A stretch of 64,000 nt of DNA from Chrysemys picta bellii (GCF_011386835.1 NC_088800.1:53411439-53475438); one strand, 5' to 3'. Positions 32,973 through 44,110 are shown, numbered from the stretch's first letter. Notes: generated from the sequence alone by a model not told the origin. A program made the numbers and translations.

Positions 32973-33284
32973 CAGGGGTAGGCAACCTATGGCACGTGTG
33001 CCGAAGGCGGCACACGAGCTGATTTTCAGTGGCACTCACACTGCCCGAGTCCTGGCCACTGGTCCGGGGGGGCTCTGCATTTTAATTTATTTTTAAATGA
33101 AGCTTCTTAAACATTTAAAAAACCTTATTTACTTTACATACAACAATAGTTTAGTTATATATTATAGCCTTATAGAAAGAGACCTTCTAAAAACGTTACA
33201 ATGTATTACTGGCACGCGAAACCTTAAATTAGAGTGAATAAATAAAGACTCGGCACACCACTTCTGAAAGGTTGCCAACCCCTG
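32973..33284. mobile_element. hAT-type MITE
   Basis: 312 bp with ends CAGGGGTAGGCAACCTATGG and AAGGTTGCCAACCCCTG. It is flanked by an exact 8-bp duplication GTCTAGCC (32965-32972 and 33285-33292). The interior is AT-rich with no reading frame. It lies inside the putative solo LTR, which is inside the old DIRS. Confidence 0.93.
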
Positions 33285-33767
33285 GTCTAGCCTGAAAAAA
33301 ACAACTTTGGTATACTCCCTTGAGCCATCAGTTTACACACACGCAAATCTAGTGTTCTCCCTTTAACCATTGTTGTTTCCCTACAAAAATCCCTACCCAT
33401 GCTCAAGTTAGTGCTCTGATGCCTGGATCCAGTGCATCAGTTCCACCGGGACTTCATCTTCTGACTGCTCATGCTGGGGGCTCTGCCTGTCTCCAGCACT
33501 CCAGATCCTCGGCTACTGCCACCACCTGGGACCCCAATCGATTCAAGCTTCACAGAGCGGTGAGAACCCAGCTTGCTCTCGCTCTCTCTCGGTTTCATGA
33601 TTAAGCTGGTTGCTTCTCCTCTCTCTCTCCCCCCATGGGTGTTTTTTTGGCTTCCTCATTTGCTCTGCAGCAATGATCTTCGTACCTAAGCTGCAGCGCC
33701 TAAAAATCCTGTGGGGTTTGCTCATCAAGTTGGTTTCTACCAGAACAATTGTAACATGAAAGTGGGG

Positions 33768-34085
33768 ATAGGGACGTGCTGAATCTGGGACATATGAGGG
33801 TGGCAGCTTGGAAGTGCTGCTTGACCCAGTCTGCTGAGTCCAGGGGCATATAAGGGTGGCAGATCAAAAGTGCTGCTCGACGCAGCCTGCTCAGGTGTAC
33901 TCTATTCCAGTGTGGTGCCCATGGCGTATGAGGGTGACAGCTTGGAGGTGCTGTTCGACCCAGCCTTCTGAGTCCAAGGGCCTATGAGGGTGACAGCTTG
34001 GAAGTGCTGCTCGACCCTGCCTACTGAGTCCAGGGATGTATAAGGGCTCAGCTTGGGAGTGCTGATTAACCCGGTCCTCTCAGAT
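33768..34085. repeat. Tandem array, about 57-75-bp units
   Basis: About five imperfect units, each with TATGAGGGTGACAGCTTGGA, then AGTGCTGCTCGACCC and CTGCTGAGTCCAGGG. Unit length varies because some carry an extra segment such as GGTGTACTCTATTCCAG. It lies in the putative LTR. Confidence 0.8.
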
Positions 34086-35000
34086 GCGCTCTGTTAATGT
34101 GTGTGTGTGTGTTCGTCTAATTCTGGGGCTGGAAGAACCCAGCCCTGGGGAACCTAGGTCCTGCAGGATAGCTCCATTGGGAGGGAACTTGCAACAGAGA
34201 GAAGTAGAGCTCCGTATGAGAATACAAGAGACACAAGCAGTACAATGCTAAAATTAGAGACACCCCCCCCCAAAGAGTAACCCTAATAAATGAGCATACC
34301 CCAAAGTAACAGGCAAATCTGGTAACAGCCGGCCTGCACCCTCTCAGTTCCTTCTTACCGCCTGTAACGGTTGGTTGGAGCGCCTTGTCTTGCTTCACAA
34401 GAGCAGTAGCAGTTATCCATTGACTGGTTTCATTATTGTTGTACATAGTTTCATAGATAGTTAGTTGATAGTGTTAGTTAGTCAACAGAGTCCCAATTGG
34501 GATTTTGCCCCGAGCGGGGCATGCCCCGCTTCCCCGGCTTCAAGCTGTGTGCATCATGCAGCAGGTTGGTGCCAATCAGCGATCCACACAATGGCTGTCT
34601 TAAGTGTCTGGGAGAAGGCCATCACAAAGACAGGTGAGAACTTTCCCCGCGGACTCAGAAAGAGCAGGATATCTGCTTGAGGGCATTATTGATGGAGGCT
34701 GCTCTTTGCCAGCATTGGAATCCTCCAGGTACCTACGCTCAGTACTTCAGCCTCTGTTAACTGCTGTTTCACCTGCGCCAAAGAAGAGCCTGAAAAAAAG
34801 AAGCCTCTCTGCACCGAAGGAGGGGCCTCTGGCAAAGGACCTATGTCAGGTCATGCACCCGCTATGGAGTTTCATGAGGGTACCGCGGAGGTCGGACCCA
34901 CCAGCCCTGCCAGGAACCCGCCCCCTACCCTGGGCAGCAGCAGGGGTTCCCAGCCGGTGATGGTGCAACTGTGGTGCAGGGAGCGGGCCTGTCGGCACCA

Positions 35001-36643
35001 AATGACCAAGCACGGCCAGCAAACCCTGGCAAAAATTGGGGGGGACATGACCCCTTGTGTCTCCCCCAAACATGTTGCCTCCAGCTTCTGCCCAGCGGGG
35101 AGGAGGGTCTTGGAGCTTCAGCCCTGTCGGGTGTGCCTGACGGGGCTTGGGGCTTCAGCTGGAGTGGGACTGAAGCCCCAAGCCCTGGCAGACATGCCCT
35201 GGCTCTCAAACTTCTGAAGATTGTCGTGCATGGCTCGGACTATCAGTAACTTTGGCAACCCTCATTTGATGCCATTCAGGGAACTGATTTAAACTATACT
35301 AGCAAAGCACTCTTCTTCTGGTATATGGTGTGTCTCCACAAGGGGCTTTTCCCTGTTTAGTTCTGCCAGTAGATCTATACCATCAAACCCTTTTAAGAGT
35401 AAAAAAGGCGTAGCTGGTGCAGGCCAATCACCCACATTCCATGAGAGGAGAGGCACACACAGCACTTGCCAAGGACAGCTTATGCCCTAACTGTCTGGTG
35501 ACCTGTCGCTGCCCCCTTGGGACTATGGTGCATCAACTAGTCCAGTAGCCAATCCACCTTCCTAGCAGTTTTCACAAGCACTGGCTAGAAATCCTAGCTT
35601 GCTGCTCTGTGAGGCTTGGTGAGAGGAGGTTCTCTTCCTCCATTAACATAACTGGCTGTACCATGGAGGGCTGGATGTGACCGTTAAAGTTGTACCATTC
35701 TAACTGAAAGTGTGAAGATGTTTGTATTATAAACCATGCAACCAAAGAGTGTCCTTTTCAGATATTATACCTGCAGTGCATTTGGAAATAGAGTGTGCTT
35801 AATGTAACAGCAGTGTGTTGGGTTTTTATTCATTAAGGGCTTGCTTTGTAGCTCCACTTATGTTGTAGGAGGGAAGATTTCCTCTTGAGATTAATGGTCC
35901 TTTCAGCTTCCCTTCTAATCTTGCTCCCTGTGCTGAGCTCTTTTTTTTTCATGCTAAGTATGAATAGTTAATATGCAGTTTGACCTAGCATAGTCTTCTA
36001 TCAAAGCACTTGTTGTATTTATTATTTTTAATCGTATACACGTTCACACTGCTGCTAAAGGAGAATGGATTCCTGTCTAGAAAATCAAAGCCCCAGAAAA
36101 AACAGAGCCCAGTCAAACAGTACATTAAAGCTGTTGTCTACCTTTCTTGCTTTTGTGGGGCTGTAGCTGAAACTGCACATCCAGTATATTTTTAGCAGGT
36201 GAATAGTGAAATCATTGGATTAATTGTTGGCAAGCTGATGAGGGTTGTATGATACTATCTTTATATTATTTACCTTATCACAGCTAATCTATCATGTTTC
36301 TAGGATACCTTTAATCACTGAGGCTGCTCTAACTTATCCCAGCTGGTCAGAGCCCCCAAAGGGCTGTTCTGTCAGCCAGGGACCTCTAGAGCACAACAGC
36401 ACTCCAGGCACGGCCCCTCCTACTGGGCTTAACTCTGACATGGCTCCGGCATCCTATAGGCCAGTAGAAGATGATATAGAGTTGGTTACACAGGGTCTAC
36501 CTATCCAAAGATTCCCCCATGCCAAGGTCACCTTCAGGTACCCAGTTAGGGTGATTTTATGGCCAGAGTGGCAAAAAGGAGCTGTAGCATGGAGCAGGAT
36601 CTGACTCCTGGTGTTTTTACCATTGTCAGTCACCTCTCTTTTT
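35001..36643. other. Non-coding DNA, no gene supported
   Basis: 35010-35220 is GC-rich with a short inverted pair (GGGGCTTCAGCT / ACTGAAGCCCC near 35150-35175), perhaps another MITE. A 119-codon plus-strand frame at 36245-36604 shows no recognisable domain or splice context. Confidence 0.4.
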
Positions 36644-37058
36644 CTTTCTATTCGGGCTGTTGATTAATCGCAGTTAACTCACATGATTAAGTCAAAAAAT
36701 TAACTGTGATTTTGAAAAATTAATCACGATTAATCGCACTGTTAAACAATCCAATTGAATACCAATTGAAATTTATTAGATATTTTTGTTTTTTTTTCTA
36801 CATTTTCAAATATATTAATTTCTATTACAACACAGAATACAAAGTGTACAGTGCTCACTTTATATTAGTTTTTATTACAAATATATGCACTGTAAAAATT
36901 ATAAAAGAAATAGTATTGTTCAATTCACCTCATAGAAGCACTGTAGTGCAGTCTCTATTGTGAAAGCGTAACTTACAAATGTAGATTTTTTTTTGTTACA
37001 TAACTACACTCAAAAACAAAACAATGTAAAACTTTAGAGCCTACAAATCCACTCAGTC

Positions 37059-37292
37059 CTACTTCTTGTTCAGCCGATCACTAAGACAAACAAATTTGTT
37101 TACATTTACGGGAGATACTGCTGCCTGCTTCTTACTAACAATGTCACCTGAAAGTGAGAATAGGCATTCGCATGGCACTTTTGTAGCCGACATTGCAAGG
37201 TATTTATGTGCCAGATATGCTAAACATTCATATGCCCCTTCATGCTTCAGCCACCATTCCGGAGGACATGCTTCCATACTGATGATGTTCAT
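37059..37292 (-). pseudogene. hAT transposase C-terminal dimerisation domain (left arm)
   Basis: The minus-strand frame includes CPPEWWLKHEGAYECLAYLA, KYLAMSATKVPCECLFSLSG and a DIVSKKQAAVSPVNVNK segment. The WW...LA..A..YL...ATSVP.E..FS pattern is the hAT-C domain of Ac/ZBED-type transposases. It faces the left end of the element. The equivalent domain is also present on the plus strand at 40381-40530. Confidence 0.85.
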
Positions 37293-37794
37293 TAAAAAAA
37301 TAGTGCGTTAATTAAATTTGTGACTGAACCTCTTCGGGAGAATTGTATGTCTCCTGTTCTGTTTTACCTGCATTCTGCCATATATTTCATGTTATAGCAG
37401 TCTTGGATGATGACCCAGCACATGTTGTTTGATTTATGAACACTGTCACTGCAGATTTGACAAAACGCAAAGAAGGTACCAATGTGAGATTTCTAAAAAT
37501 AGCTACCGCACTCTACCCAAGGTTTAAGAATCTGAAGTGCCTTCCAAAATCTGAGAGGGACAAGGGTGTGGAGCATGCTTTCAGAAGTCTTAAAAGAGCA
37601 ACATGTCTATGCGGAAACTACAGAATCCGAACCACAAAAAAAAAATCAACCTTCTGCTGGTGGCATCCGACTCAGATGATGAAAATGAACATGCATCGGT
37701 CTGTTCTGCTTTGGATTGTTATCGAGCAGAACCTGTCATCAGCATGGACGCATGTTCTCTGGAATGGTGGTTGAACAATGAAGGAACATATGAA

Positions 37795-40380
37795 CAGGAC
37801 GGCACGTCCATATAGGCGAACTAGGCGGTTGCCTAGGGTGCCAAGTTAAATGGGGCGCCAAATTTGAGGAAAAAAATCAAATTTAATTAAAAAAATGAAA
37901 AAGATGAAAAAAAATACAAATAAAATAACTAAGATGTCATTATTTCAATTCCCGTGCACATACGGAGGGAATATGAATTATAATGCATTTCTCTACATTT
38001 CTGAGAATTTATTAATATGTCAAATCTTTTATTTACTGCAAAAATAAATAATATTTTAGCGAAAAGAAATTCAATTTGCGACGTAGGGTCAAGATAACCC
38101 ACTCCGCAATTTTGATAAGCAATAACTCAGCCACAATGAAACACATCCGCCAGTGGCAAGAGCTGCAATGCTAGTGACACCTAACTCGAATATACATCAA
38201 GGTCACATAGCCAGAAATTCATGAAGAGTGGAGATATCATGAGTTGATACATGTCAAACAGTCATTTTAACACACATCGCAGGTAGATGTAAGAATCGAG
38301 CGAATACTGTGGAAAATTGTGTTTCTTGGTGCCAAAGAATAAAGAATAACGTCTTTCAGCATTATAAATCCAAAATGTGAGTATCTTTAAGCATTATTAA
38401 ACCTTAGCGTTATTATCAGGCTGTATAATTTTCTTTGTTTGAACTTTTCTTTGTTATAACTGGTTCACGTGTAATAAATAAGGTCCATAAAAGAGAAGTT
38501 ACAACATTGACGCTTAATAGACTACGAAAGTGATGATGTCACACTCCAAGGAGGTAACCATGAAGAAGGGGATTACTTTTCAAACAACTGGTGTCAGGTT
38601 ATAACGTTGAAAAAGATCATTTTGTTTCCGTGTAAACCCTGTAACTAACTGTTTTAATAGATGAGTGAGTGTATGTTACTAATAATTGAACCTTTAAGCA
38701 GTGAAAAAACGTGCTGGGATGGCTGCAATGTGGTTTAAATCGCCAACCATGTTGTGGGTGTGTCAGCCATCCTTAACGCTATAATGCTTGCAGTGAGGAG
38801 CACAGTACATAACAATATTCAACATGCCGTTGGGAGATTCTGACTCGCCATGTGAATTCTCTAACCGTGAAACCACTTAGACAAGATGAGAGAGTCGCAC
38901 TGATGCTTTGAAGCCTCTTTGCTATGAACTTGGAAACATTTATGATGGCCTAATTGAAATTTCTGATGATACTACCTTTACTGGATCATCTGGCAATACG
39001 GCACGTTCAGATGCAGAAGCTCATGCAAATGGCCTTTCCAAGTTCAAATTTGTGACTTCACTCATTTTGTGGAATAATATCCTTTTCGAGATTAACCTCA
39101 CTAGTAAGCAGCTTCAGGAAAAGAACTTGAACGTACATTCTGCTATTCAAAAACTGCAGCAAACTAAAAATATTCTGGAGGAATTCAGAAGTGATGAAGG
39201 GTTCGAAAGAACACTGGTAGATTCTCTCGAGCTTGCTGAAGAAATAGATTTTCCGACAGAATTTGAACCAGAGCCAGTTCGCATTCGGCAAAAGAAACAG
39301 CAGTTTTTGTATGAAGGATGAGACACACCCATTCAGAACCCAAAAGAAACGTTCAAAGTGAATTTCTACTTTGCAGTCCTTGATACTGCTATTCACTCGA
39401 TTGACGAAAGATTTCAACAGATGCAGCAGCTAGAGTCAGTATTTGGCTTTCTATATGAGATCCACAGCTTGCAAAAGAAAACAGCAAAACAGATAGGAGA
39501 ATTTTGTATAAAACTGGAGTCATCATTGACTCATGAAAATTCAGAAGACGTTGATGCTACAGATTTGTGTAGTGAGCTTCAGGCTTTTTCAAGACGACTT
39601 AAGAAACATTGCACGCCTGAAGAAGTACTGAAGTTTGTTTGTGAAAATAAACTCACAGACAGTTTTCCAAACATTTATATAGCTCTACGCATTCTTTTAG
39701 CTTTGCCAGTTTCCATAGCTAGTGGGGAACGTAGCTTCTCAAAGTTAAAATTGATAAAAACATATCTGCATTCAACAATGGTGCAAGAGAGACTTGTTGG
39801 ACTTGCCACAATAGAGCATGAAATAGCTGGAAAACTGGATCTAAAAGAACTAGCGACTGAATTTTCAAAACAAAGCAAGAAAAGTCATGTTTTAAGAGCA
39901 CAGAGTGTTTTTTATTCAGAGTGTTTTGTAAATACAGGTTATTAAAGAGTTTATTGAAGAGTTTTCTTATTTCTTTCTATATTGGATGTGGTGGTAATAG
40001 CAGTTAAAGCAGGATAGCGTAATGGATGATTTTGGATTTGTAATAATAAAAATTATAATTAACATTTTTAATGCATTTTTATTTGAAATCGGATTGAAAT
40101 ATCATCTAGCTGTCATGTACAAATCTGTTCTGAAAATTTCGTGTCTCTATTTTATCTGATCTCAGAAACATTGGTTGGACAGACGGACAGACAAACCGAA
40201 TAATTAAGCCTGTTAAAAAAATTTTTTTTTAAAACATTAAAAGGAAAAAAGGGGCAAAATGTTTCCCAGTTTACCAAAAACCTCAGCCTAGATCTGCCCT
40301 TAGGGCTTGGGGGTGGGGACACTGATTGCATGTTTCGCCTAGGGCACCAGTTTCAGGCAGCTAGTCTAGGGCCACCCCTG
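37795..40380 (+). mobile_element. hAT transposon (ZMYM1-like transposase family), nested
   Basis: Flanked by an exact 8-bp duplication CATATGAA (37787-37794 and 40381-40388). It starts CAGGACGGCACGTCCATATA and ends CTAGGGCCACCCCTG. Subterminal GGTTGCCTAGGGTGCC and CCTAGGGCACC are inverted partners. It carries the 3' part of a transposase gene at 38881-39945. The first 1.1 kb is AT-rich and non-coding, so the transposase N-terminus has been lost. Length is 2586 bp. Confidence 0.92.
38881..39945 (+). pseudogene. hAT transposase C-terminal half (inner element)
   Basis: One frame with two stops: TGA at 38887-38889, where relatives have Trp (before ESRTDALKPLCYEL), and TGA at 39319-39321. It reads through LQEKNLNVHSAIQKLQQTK and FPTEFEPEPVRIRQKKQQF to a C-terminal domain with SFPNIYIALRILLALPVSIA and SGERSFSKLKLIKTYLHSTM (hAT-C dimerisation, E-R-S-F-S motif). 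The last part, ERLVGLATIEHEIA, matches the TTF/ZMYM1-like transposase group. The family cuts and pastes hAT elements; this copy is inactive. Confidence 0.88.
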
Positions 40381-40907
40381 CATATGAATCTTTAGCGCAT
40401 CTGGCATGTAAATATCTTGCGACGCTGGTTACAACAGTGCCATGCAAAAGCCTGTTCTCACTTTCAGGTGACATCATAAACAAGAAGTGGGCAGCATTAT
40501 CTCCTGCAAATGTAACCAAACTTGTTTGAGCAATTGGCTGAAGTAGGACCGAGTGGACTTGTAGGCTCTAAAGTTTTACATTGTTTTACTTTTGAATGCA
40601 GTTATTTTATGTACATAATCCTACATATGTAAGTTCAACTTTCACGATAAAGAGATTGCACTACAGTACTTATATTAGATGACTTGAAATATACTATTTC
40701 TTTTGTTTTTTACAGTGCAATTTATAATCAAAAATAAATATAAAGTGAGCACTGTACACTTAGTATTCTGTGTTGTAATTGAAATCAATATATTTGAAAA
40801 TGTAGAAAACATCCAAAATATTTAAATAAATGGTATTCTGTTATTGTTTAACAGTGCAATTAATCATGATTAATTTTTTTTAATCGCTTGATAGCTCTAC
40901 TTTCCAT

Positions 40908-42243
40908 ACATTTTTTTAAATAAAAGGGGCCAATGTTGATCCACTACCCCCACCACCATGCTTTTAGGGAACACTTAGACACCTTGACAGGTTTATCCAG
41001 TCTAGTTTAGCTCCACTCTCTCTGCCGCACTCTGAACCACCTGATCTAAATTTACACTAATTTGTAACCCTCTTATCTCCAGTTCTGCATTGTCCATCTT
41101 GCTGTCCTGCTCTGAAGCATGCAACAATTTTCTCATCAGCTAATCTATCCTTACAAAAATAAGCTCTTATTCTTTGACCCCCTGTTGCACCAATGGAACA
41201 TCCTTTCTAAGAATCCAACCCCACCGGCATGCATTTTAGTGGCTTGGCTATATTTTAATCCTAAAAGGATGGAGAACTTCATTAACTCAACTGCACCTTT
41301 TACACTCTGCTGCCAGCAGTTGTTTTGTGATGAACTCAGGCTAAGGGGAGTGTTAACTGCTCTGTGAAGCAGTTGTCTGTCTGTGGTACTCATTCTGCAC
41401 ATCTGCCCTCATCATCTTGGTCCTTATTACAAGGGCAGGCATGTTTTCTTCCTCAGAATGCTGAGCTGGGAGGAATGTACCACTTCTCTGGCCTAACTGT
41501 TGCTACCCTCGAATACACCAGTGCTCCTGCTAGCTTTCCTCTATTCCACCATTCACCACTCTCCTAAATCCCAAATAATACTTAGCACATCTCTTCCTTT
41601 ACAGTTTAATAGAAGCATTTCTAACTAGCCATTTACCCCTGCCAGACTAGGATTTTGCAGTGCCTAAAGGCCACTTTATAATTGCTTCTATATTGTTCTT
41701 GCTCATTAGACTCAGGCCTTTTAATGAATTGAGAGTCACTGTTTTTTATGGGAAATCCTGCTTTCCAGAAACTCATCACTGTTTATTAGTACATCAGCCG
41801 CTGTTCTAGCCACCTGTTCTTTGCCTTTGCTCTCAATCCCCATACTTGGTCATTGAACCATAGTTACCTTAGACCTTTTTTTCCTTTCCACGGGAAGCAA
41901 CTTTCACATAGTAATGGCTGTAATTGTGCATGGGATTGAGACAGTTGGTCTCATTTTCAATGTGGTGAATGAGGGCTTAGTCACATGACTCTCATTGGGA
42001 GTTGTATGGCTGACTCCCTGTGCACTGCTTTGCCTCTATTTATTCCTTAAATCCTTCCCCTGTGGTCAAAGAGGCGATGAATGCCCCAATTTATATGAAG
42101 ACCATTTCTTTCTGAAACACTTCTCATCCTGAAATTCTCTAGTCTCAATCTTCTCCTAAGTGCCCTTAATTGGAGCATCTGATTAGCTACCTGACCTGGG
42201 AATGTGGCAGCTGTTCTGATTCTGATGTATTCACTCCTTGCAG
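40908..42243. other. Non-coding DNA, no gene supported before the exon
   Basis: Open frames of 60-80 codons occur without resemblance to known families. The last 35 bases form the polypyrimidine tract and acceptor of the exon at 42244. Confidence 0.45.
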
Positions 42244-42316
42244 GAAGCAGAAAACACACTACGCCTGATGCAGAACAGGCTGAAGGAGGAAGAAAAACGC
42301 CTGCTCAAGAGTGGAA
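42244..42316 (+). CDS. Putative host exon A (coiled-coil segment)
   Basis: A 73-bp segment between a good acceptor (TTCACTCCTTGCAG) and a donor (GTAAGC). In phase 0 it reads EAENTLRLMQNRLKEEEKR then LLKSG, a charged amphipathic helix typical of a coiled coil. No stop occurs in this frame. The exon ends with one base left over, which fits the start of the exon at 62080 (A plus GT gives Ser). I do not recognise the gene. It would be a partial view of a larger host protein on the plus strand, with other exons outside the window. Confidence 0.6.
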
Positions 42317-42559
42317 GTAAGCTATATTTCTTAACTGCATGGGATAGAAAAATAAACTGTAAATTGCCAGCTGCTTCATTCAGAAAGATTCCATCAAAGC
42401 TGAGGGGAATTTTATCAGATGCCTACTGGGTAGGCTGAAGAGCAGAAAATGTAAAATCCCATTAGCTTAAAAAAGACTACCAGAATCACTAACCTAACCT
42501 GTGTGTGACTGCACCCTGTAAATCCTACCTGCAGCGCTGAGGGTGAGTGCAGTCACCTA

Positions 42560-42718
42560 GTAAATACCTCGCTTAATGTTGTAGTTATGTTCCTGAAAAA
42601 TGCTACTTTAAGCGAAACGATGTTAAGAGAATCCAATTTCCCCATAAGAATTAATGTAAATAGGGGAGGTTAGGTTCCAGGGAATTTTTTTTCACCAGAC
42701 AAAAGACTATATGCATAC

Positions 42719-42753
<35 letters not shown>

Positions 42754-42800
42754 GTAAAGTTTTAAACAATTTAATACTGTACATAGCAATGATGATTGTG
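42560..42800. repeat. Interspersed repeat with TA/CA microsatellite
   Basis: The left part reads CTCGCTTAATGTTGTAGTTA and a partner CTTTAAGCGAAACGATGTTAA follows at 42608, giving a short foldback of the CGCTTAA type seen in sauropsid repeats. A (TA)n(CA)n run is at 42716-42753. Confidence 0.5.
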
Positions 42801-42981
42801 AAGCTTGGTTGAAGTGGTGGTCAAAGGGTAGAAGAGGGTGGGCTATTTCCCAGGGAATGCCTTACTGCTAAATGATGAACTAGCACTCGGCTGAGTCCTG
42901 AAGAGTTAACATGTTGTTAATGTAGCCTCGCACTCTACAAGGCAGCAGGAATGGAGGGAGGAGAGAGGAACAGAGACACAC

Positions 42982-42984
42982 ACC

Positions 42985-43016
<32 letters not shown>

Positions 43017-43017
43017 C
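42982..43017. repeat. GT/GA compound microsatellite
   Basis: A (GT)n run passes directly into a (GA)n run within non-coding DNA. Confidence 0.9.
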
Positions 43018-43119
43018 GCGCATTGCCCCTTAAAGTACACTGACCCCACTCTAAGTACACTGTTTTTTAAGTAGATCAGCAAGTTGAGACAGCAGCTGCT
43101 GCCAGCAAGCTCCCTCAGC

Positions 43120-43463
43120 CTAAAGGGGGCATAGAAAACTTTTATAAGTTTAAATGTACTGATATATGGTGGTGGGAACAGTAGAGAGAATGAATGAATG
43201 AATTCTCAAAAAGAACAGGAGTACTTGTGGCACCTTAGAGACTAACAAATTTATTTGAACATAAGCTTTCGTGGGCTACAGTATGCATCCGAAGAAGTGG
43301 GTTGTAGCCCACGAAAGCTTATGCTCAAATAAATTTGTTAGTCTCTAAGGTGCCACAAGTACTCCTGTTCTTTTTGAGAATTCATTCATTCATTCTCTCT
43401 ACTGTTCCCACCACCATATATCAGTACATTTAAACTTATAAAAGTTTTCTATGCCCCCTTTAG
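43120..43463. repeat. 344-bp near-perfect palindrome
   Basis: Left arm 43120-43280 and right arm 43303-43463 (161 bp each) are reverse complements with a single difference I can see (43259 A opposite a C on the right arm, where the complement would be T). The spacer is 22 bp (43281-43302). The inner part contains a sequence widespread in turtle DNA (AGAACAGGAGTACTTGTGGC, then ACCTTAGAGACTAAC). The outer 80 bp of each arm (GGGCATAGAAAACTTTTATA and GATATATGGTGGTGGGAACA) look like unique flank and are also duplicated inverted. It would form a strong hairpin. Confidence 0.95.
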
Positions 43464-43539
43464 CCCTGGGAGTACAGGATGTACAATATATATTAGAATA
43501 ATGTATCATCTTTTTGATGATTCTTCTGAGAATATATTA

Positions 43540-43765
43540 AGATGAAATTTGATAAAGACAAGTACAAAGGACTTCACTTAGGAAGGAAAGCAAAACTATA
43601 AAATGGGTACTAACTGGCAAGGTGGTAGTACTGCTGAAAAGGATCTGAGAGTTATACTGAATCACAAATTGAATATTATTCAAAAAAGTGATGCAATTGC
43701 AAAGAAGGCTAATATCATTCTGAGGTATATTACCAGGGAGTGTCATAGGGACAGGATGCAGAGAA
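43540..43765 (+). pseudogene. CR1 RT fragment
   Basis: Plus strand reads MKFDKDKYKGLHLGRKAK, then after stops ESYTESQIEY-like sequence and KKANIILRYITRE in shifting frames. It corresponds to the CR1 block found at 4663-4887 and 51668-51850. It is a short, degraded copy. Confidence 0.8.
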
Positions 43766-43784
43766 AAAATTTATAGACACCATT

Positions 43785-44110
43785 AATGACTGCTTCTTGT
43801 AGCAGCTAGTCTTGGAACCCACAAGGGGAGAGGCAGTACTTGATGTAGTCCTAAGTGGTGCAAAGGATCTAGTCCAAGAGATTAATATAGTTGAACTGCT
43901 TGGTAATAGCAACCATAACGTAATTAAATTTAACATCCTTGTAGGGGGGAAATACCAACGAAACCGATCACAGCAGCGTTTAACTTCAAAAAGGGGAACT
44001 ACACAAAATGAAGAAACTAGTTAAAGGGAAATTAAAAAGAACAGTCACAAGAGTGAAATGCCTGCAAGTTGCATGGAAACTTTTAAAAAATACCATAATA
44101 GAGGCTTAAA
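43785..44110 (+). pseudogene. CR1 endonuclease fragment
   Basis: The frame at 43812-44024 begins LEPTRGEAVLDVVLSGAKD and continues with NIVELLGNSNHNVIKFNIL, the C-terminal part of CR1 APE-type endonuclease. The usual S-D-H motif reads SNH, so a catalytic Asp is lost. It lies downstream of an RT fragment, the reverse of the order in an intact CR1, so these are two separate insertions. Confidence 0.75.

Larger units (their letters stand above)
32465..34327. mobile_element. Putative solo LTR inside the old DIRS
   Basis: Begins TGTTACC and ends GGTAACA, giving TG...CA with inverted ends. It sits exactly where the DIRS homology is broken, and the flanks are GCTG and GCCG, consistent with a 4-bp duplication with one change. 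After removing the nested hAT element it is about 1.54 kb. It contains AATAAATCCTTTATTGG near 32862 and a tandem array at 33768-34085. No gag or pol coding is present, so it is probably a solo LTR of a retrovirus-like or Gypsy element. Orientation is unclear. Confidence 0.55.
32310..35000 (+). mobile_element. Old DIRS 5' fragment, interrupted by an LTR
   Basis: 32310-32464 aligns with the left DIRS terminus at 18270-18420: TTTGCTCATGTTGATTCCAT, TTGTCGGAGATTTCTGCC and GTGCCCCCTGGAGTGGC. 34328-34850 continues the same element: CTCAGTTCCTTCTTACCGCC, then CCCGCTTCCCCGGCTTCAAG, corresponding to 18437-18850 including the gag start. The 1.86 kb between is a later insertion. No RT or recombinase remains. 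Divergence from the copy at 18267 is large, so an older DIRS subfamily also occurs here. The right edge is approximate. Confidence 0.75.
37436..40530 (+). pseudogene. hAT transposase remnant split by nested hAT
   Basis: 37436-37794 encodes the end of the transposase catalytic region (FLKIATALYPRFKNLKCLPK, then ERDKGVEHAFRSL, frameshifted) and the start of hAT-C (CSLEWWLNNEGTYE). The same protein resumes after the inserted element at 40381 with AYESLAHLACKYLAT, a VPCKSLFSLSGDIINKKW segment and LSPANVTKLV. The gap between is the inner transposon, 37795-40380. It is frameshifted and lacks its N-terminal half. Confidence 0.8.
36652..40899 (+). mobile_element. hAT transposon with inverted 3' ends, split by another hAT
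   Basis: Flanked by CTTTCTAT (36644-36651) and CTTTCCAT (40900-40907), an 8-bp duplication with one change. Ends start TCGGGCTGTTGATTAATCGC on the left and the complement of CGCTTGATAGCTCTA on the right. Without the nested element it is about 1.65 kb. Both arms (about 36652-37300 and 40381-40899) derive from the same hAT 3' end in opposite directions, so the normal 5' end has been replaced by an inverted copy of the 3' end. Confidence 0.85.

Noticed and set aside
36245..36604. 119-codon frame as a host exon
   Set aside because: No acceptor or donor in phase, no domain, and unremarkable amino-acid composition.
43540..44110. A single CR1 copy
   Set aside because: The RT fragment precedes the endonuclease fragment on the same strand, opposite to CR1 gene order, so two insertions or a rearrangement are needed.
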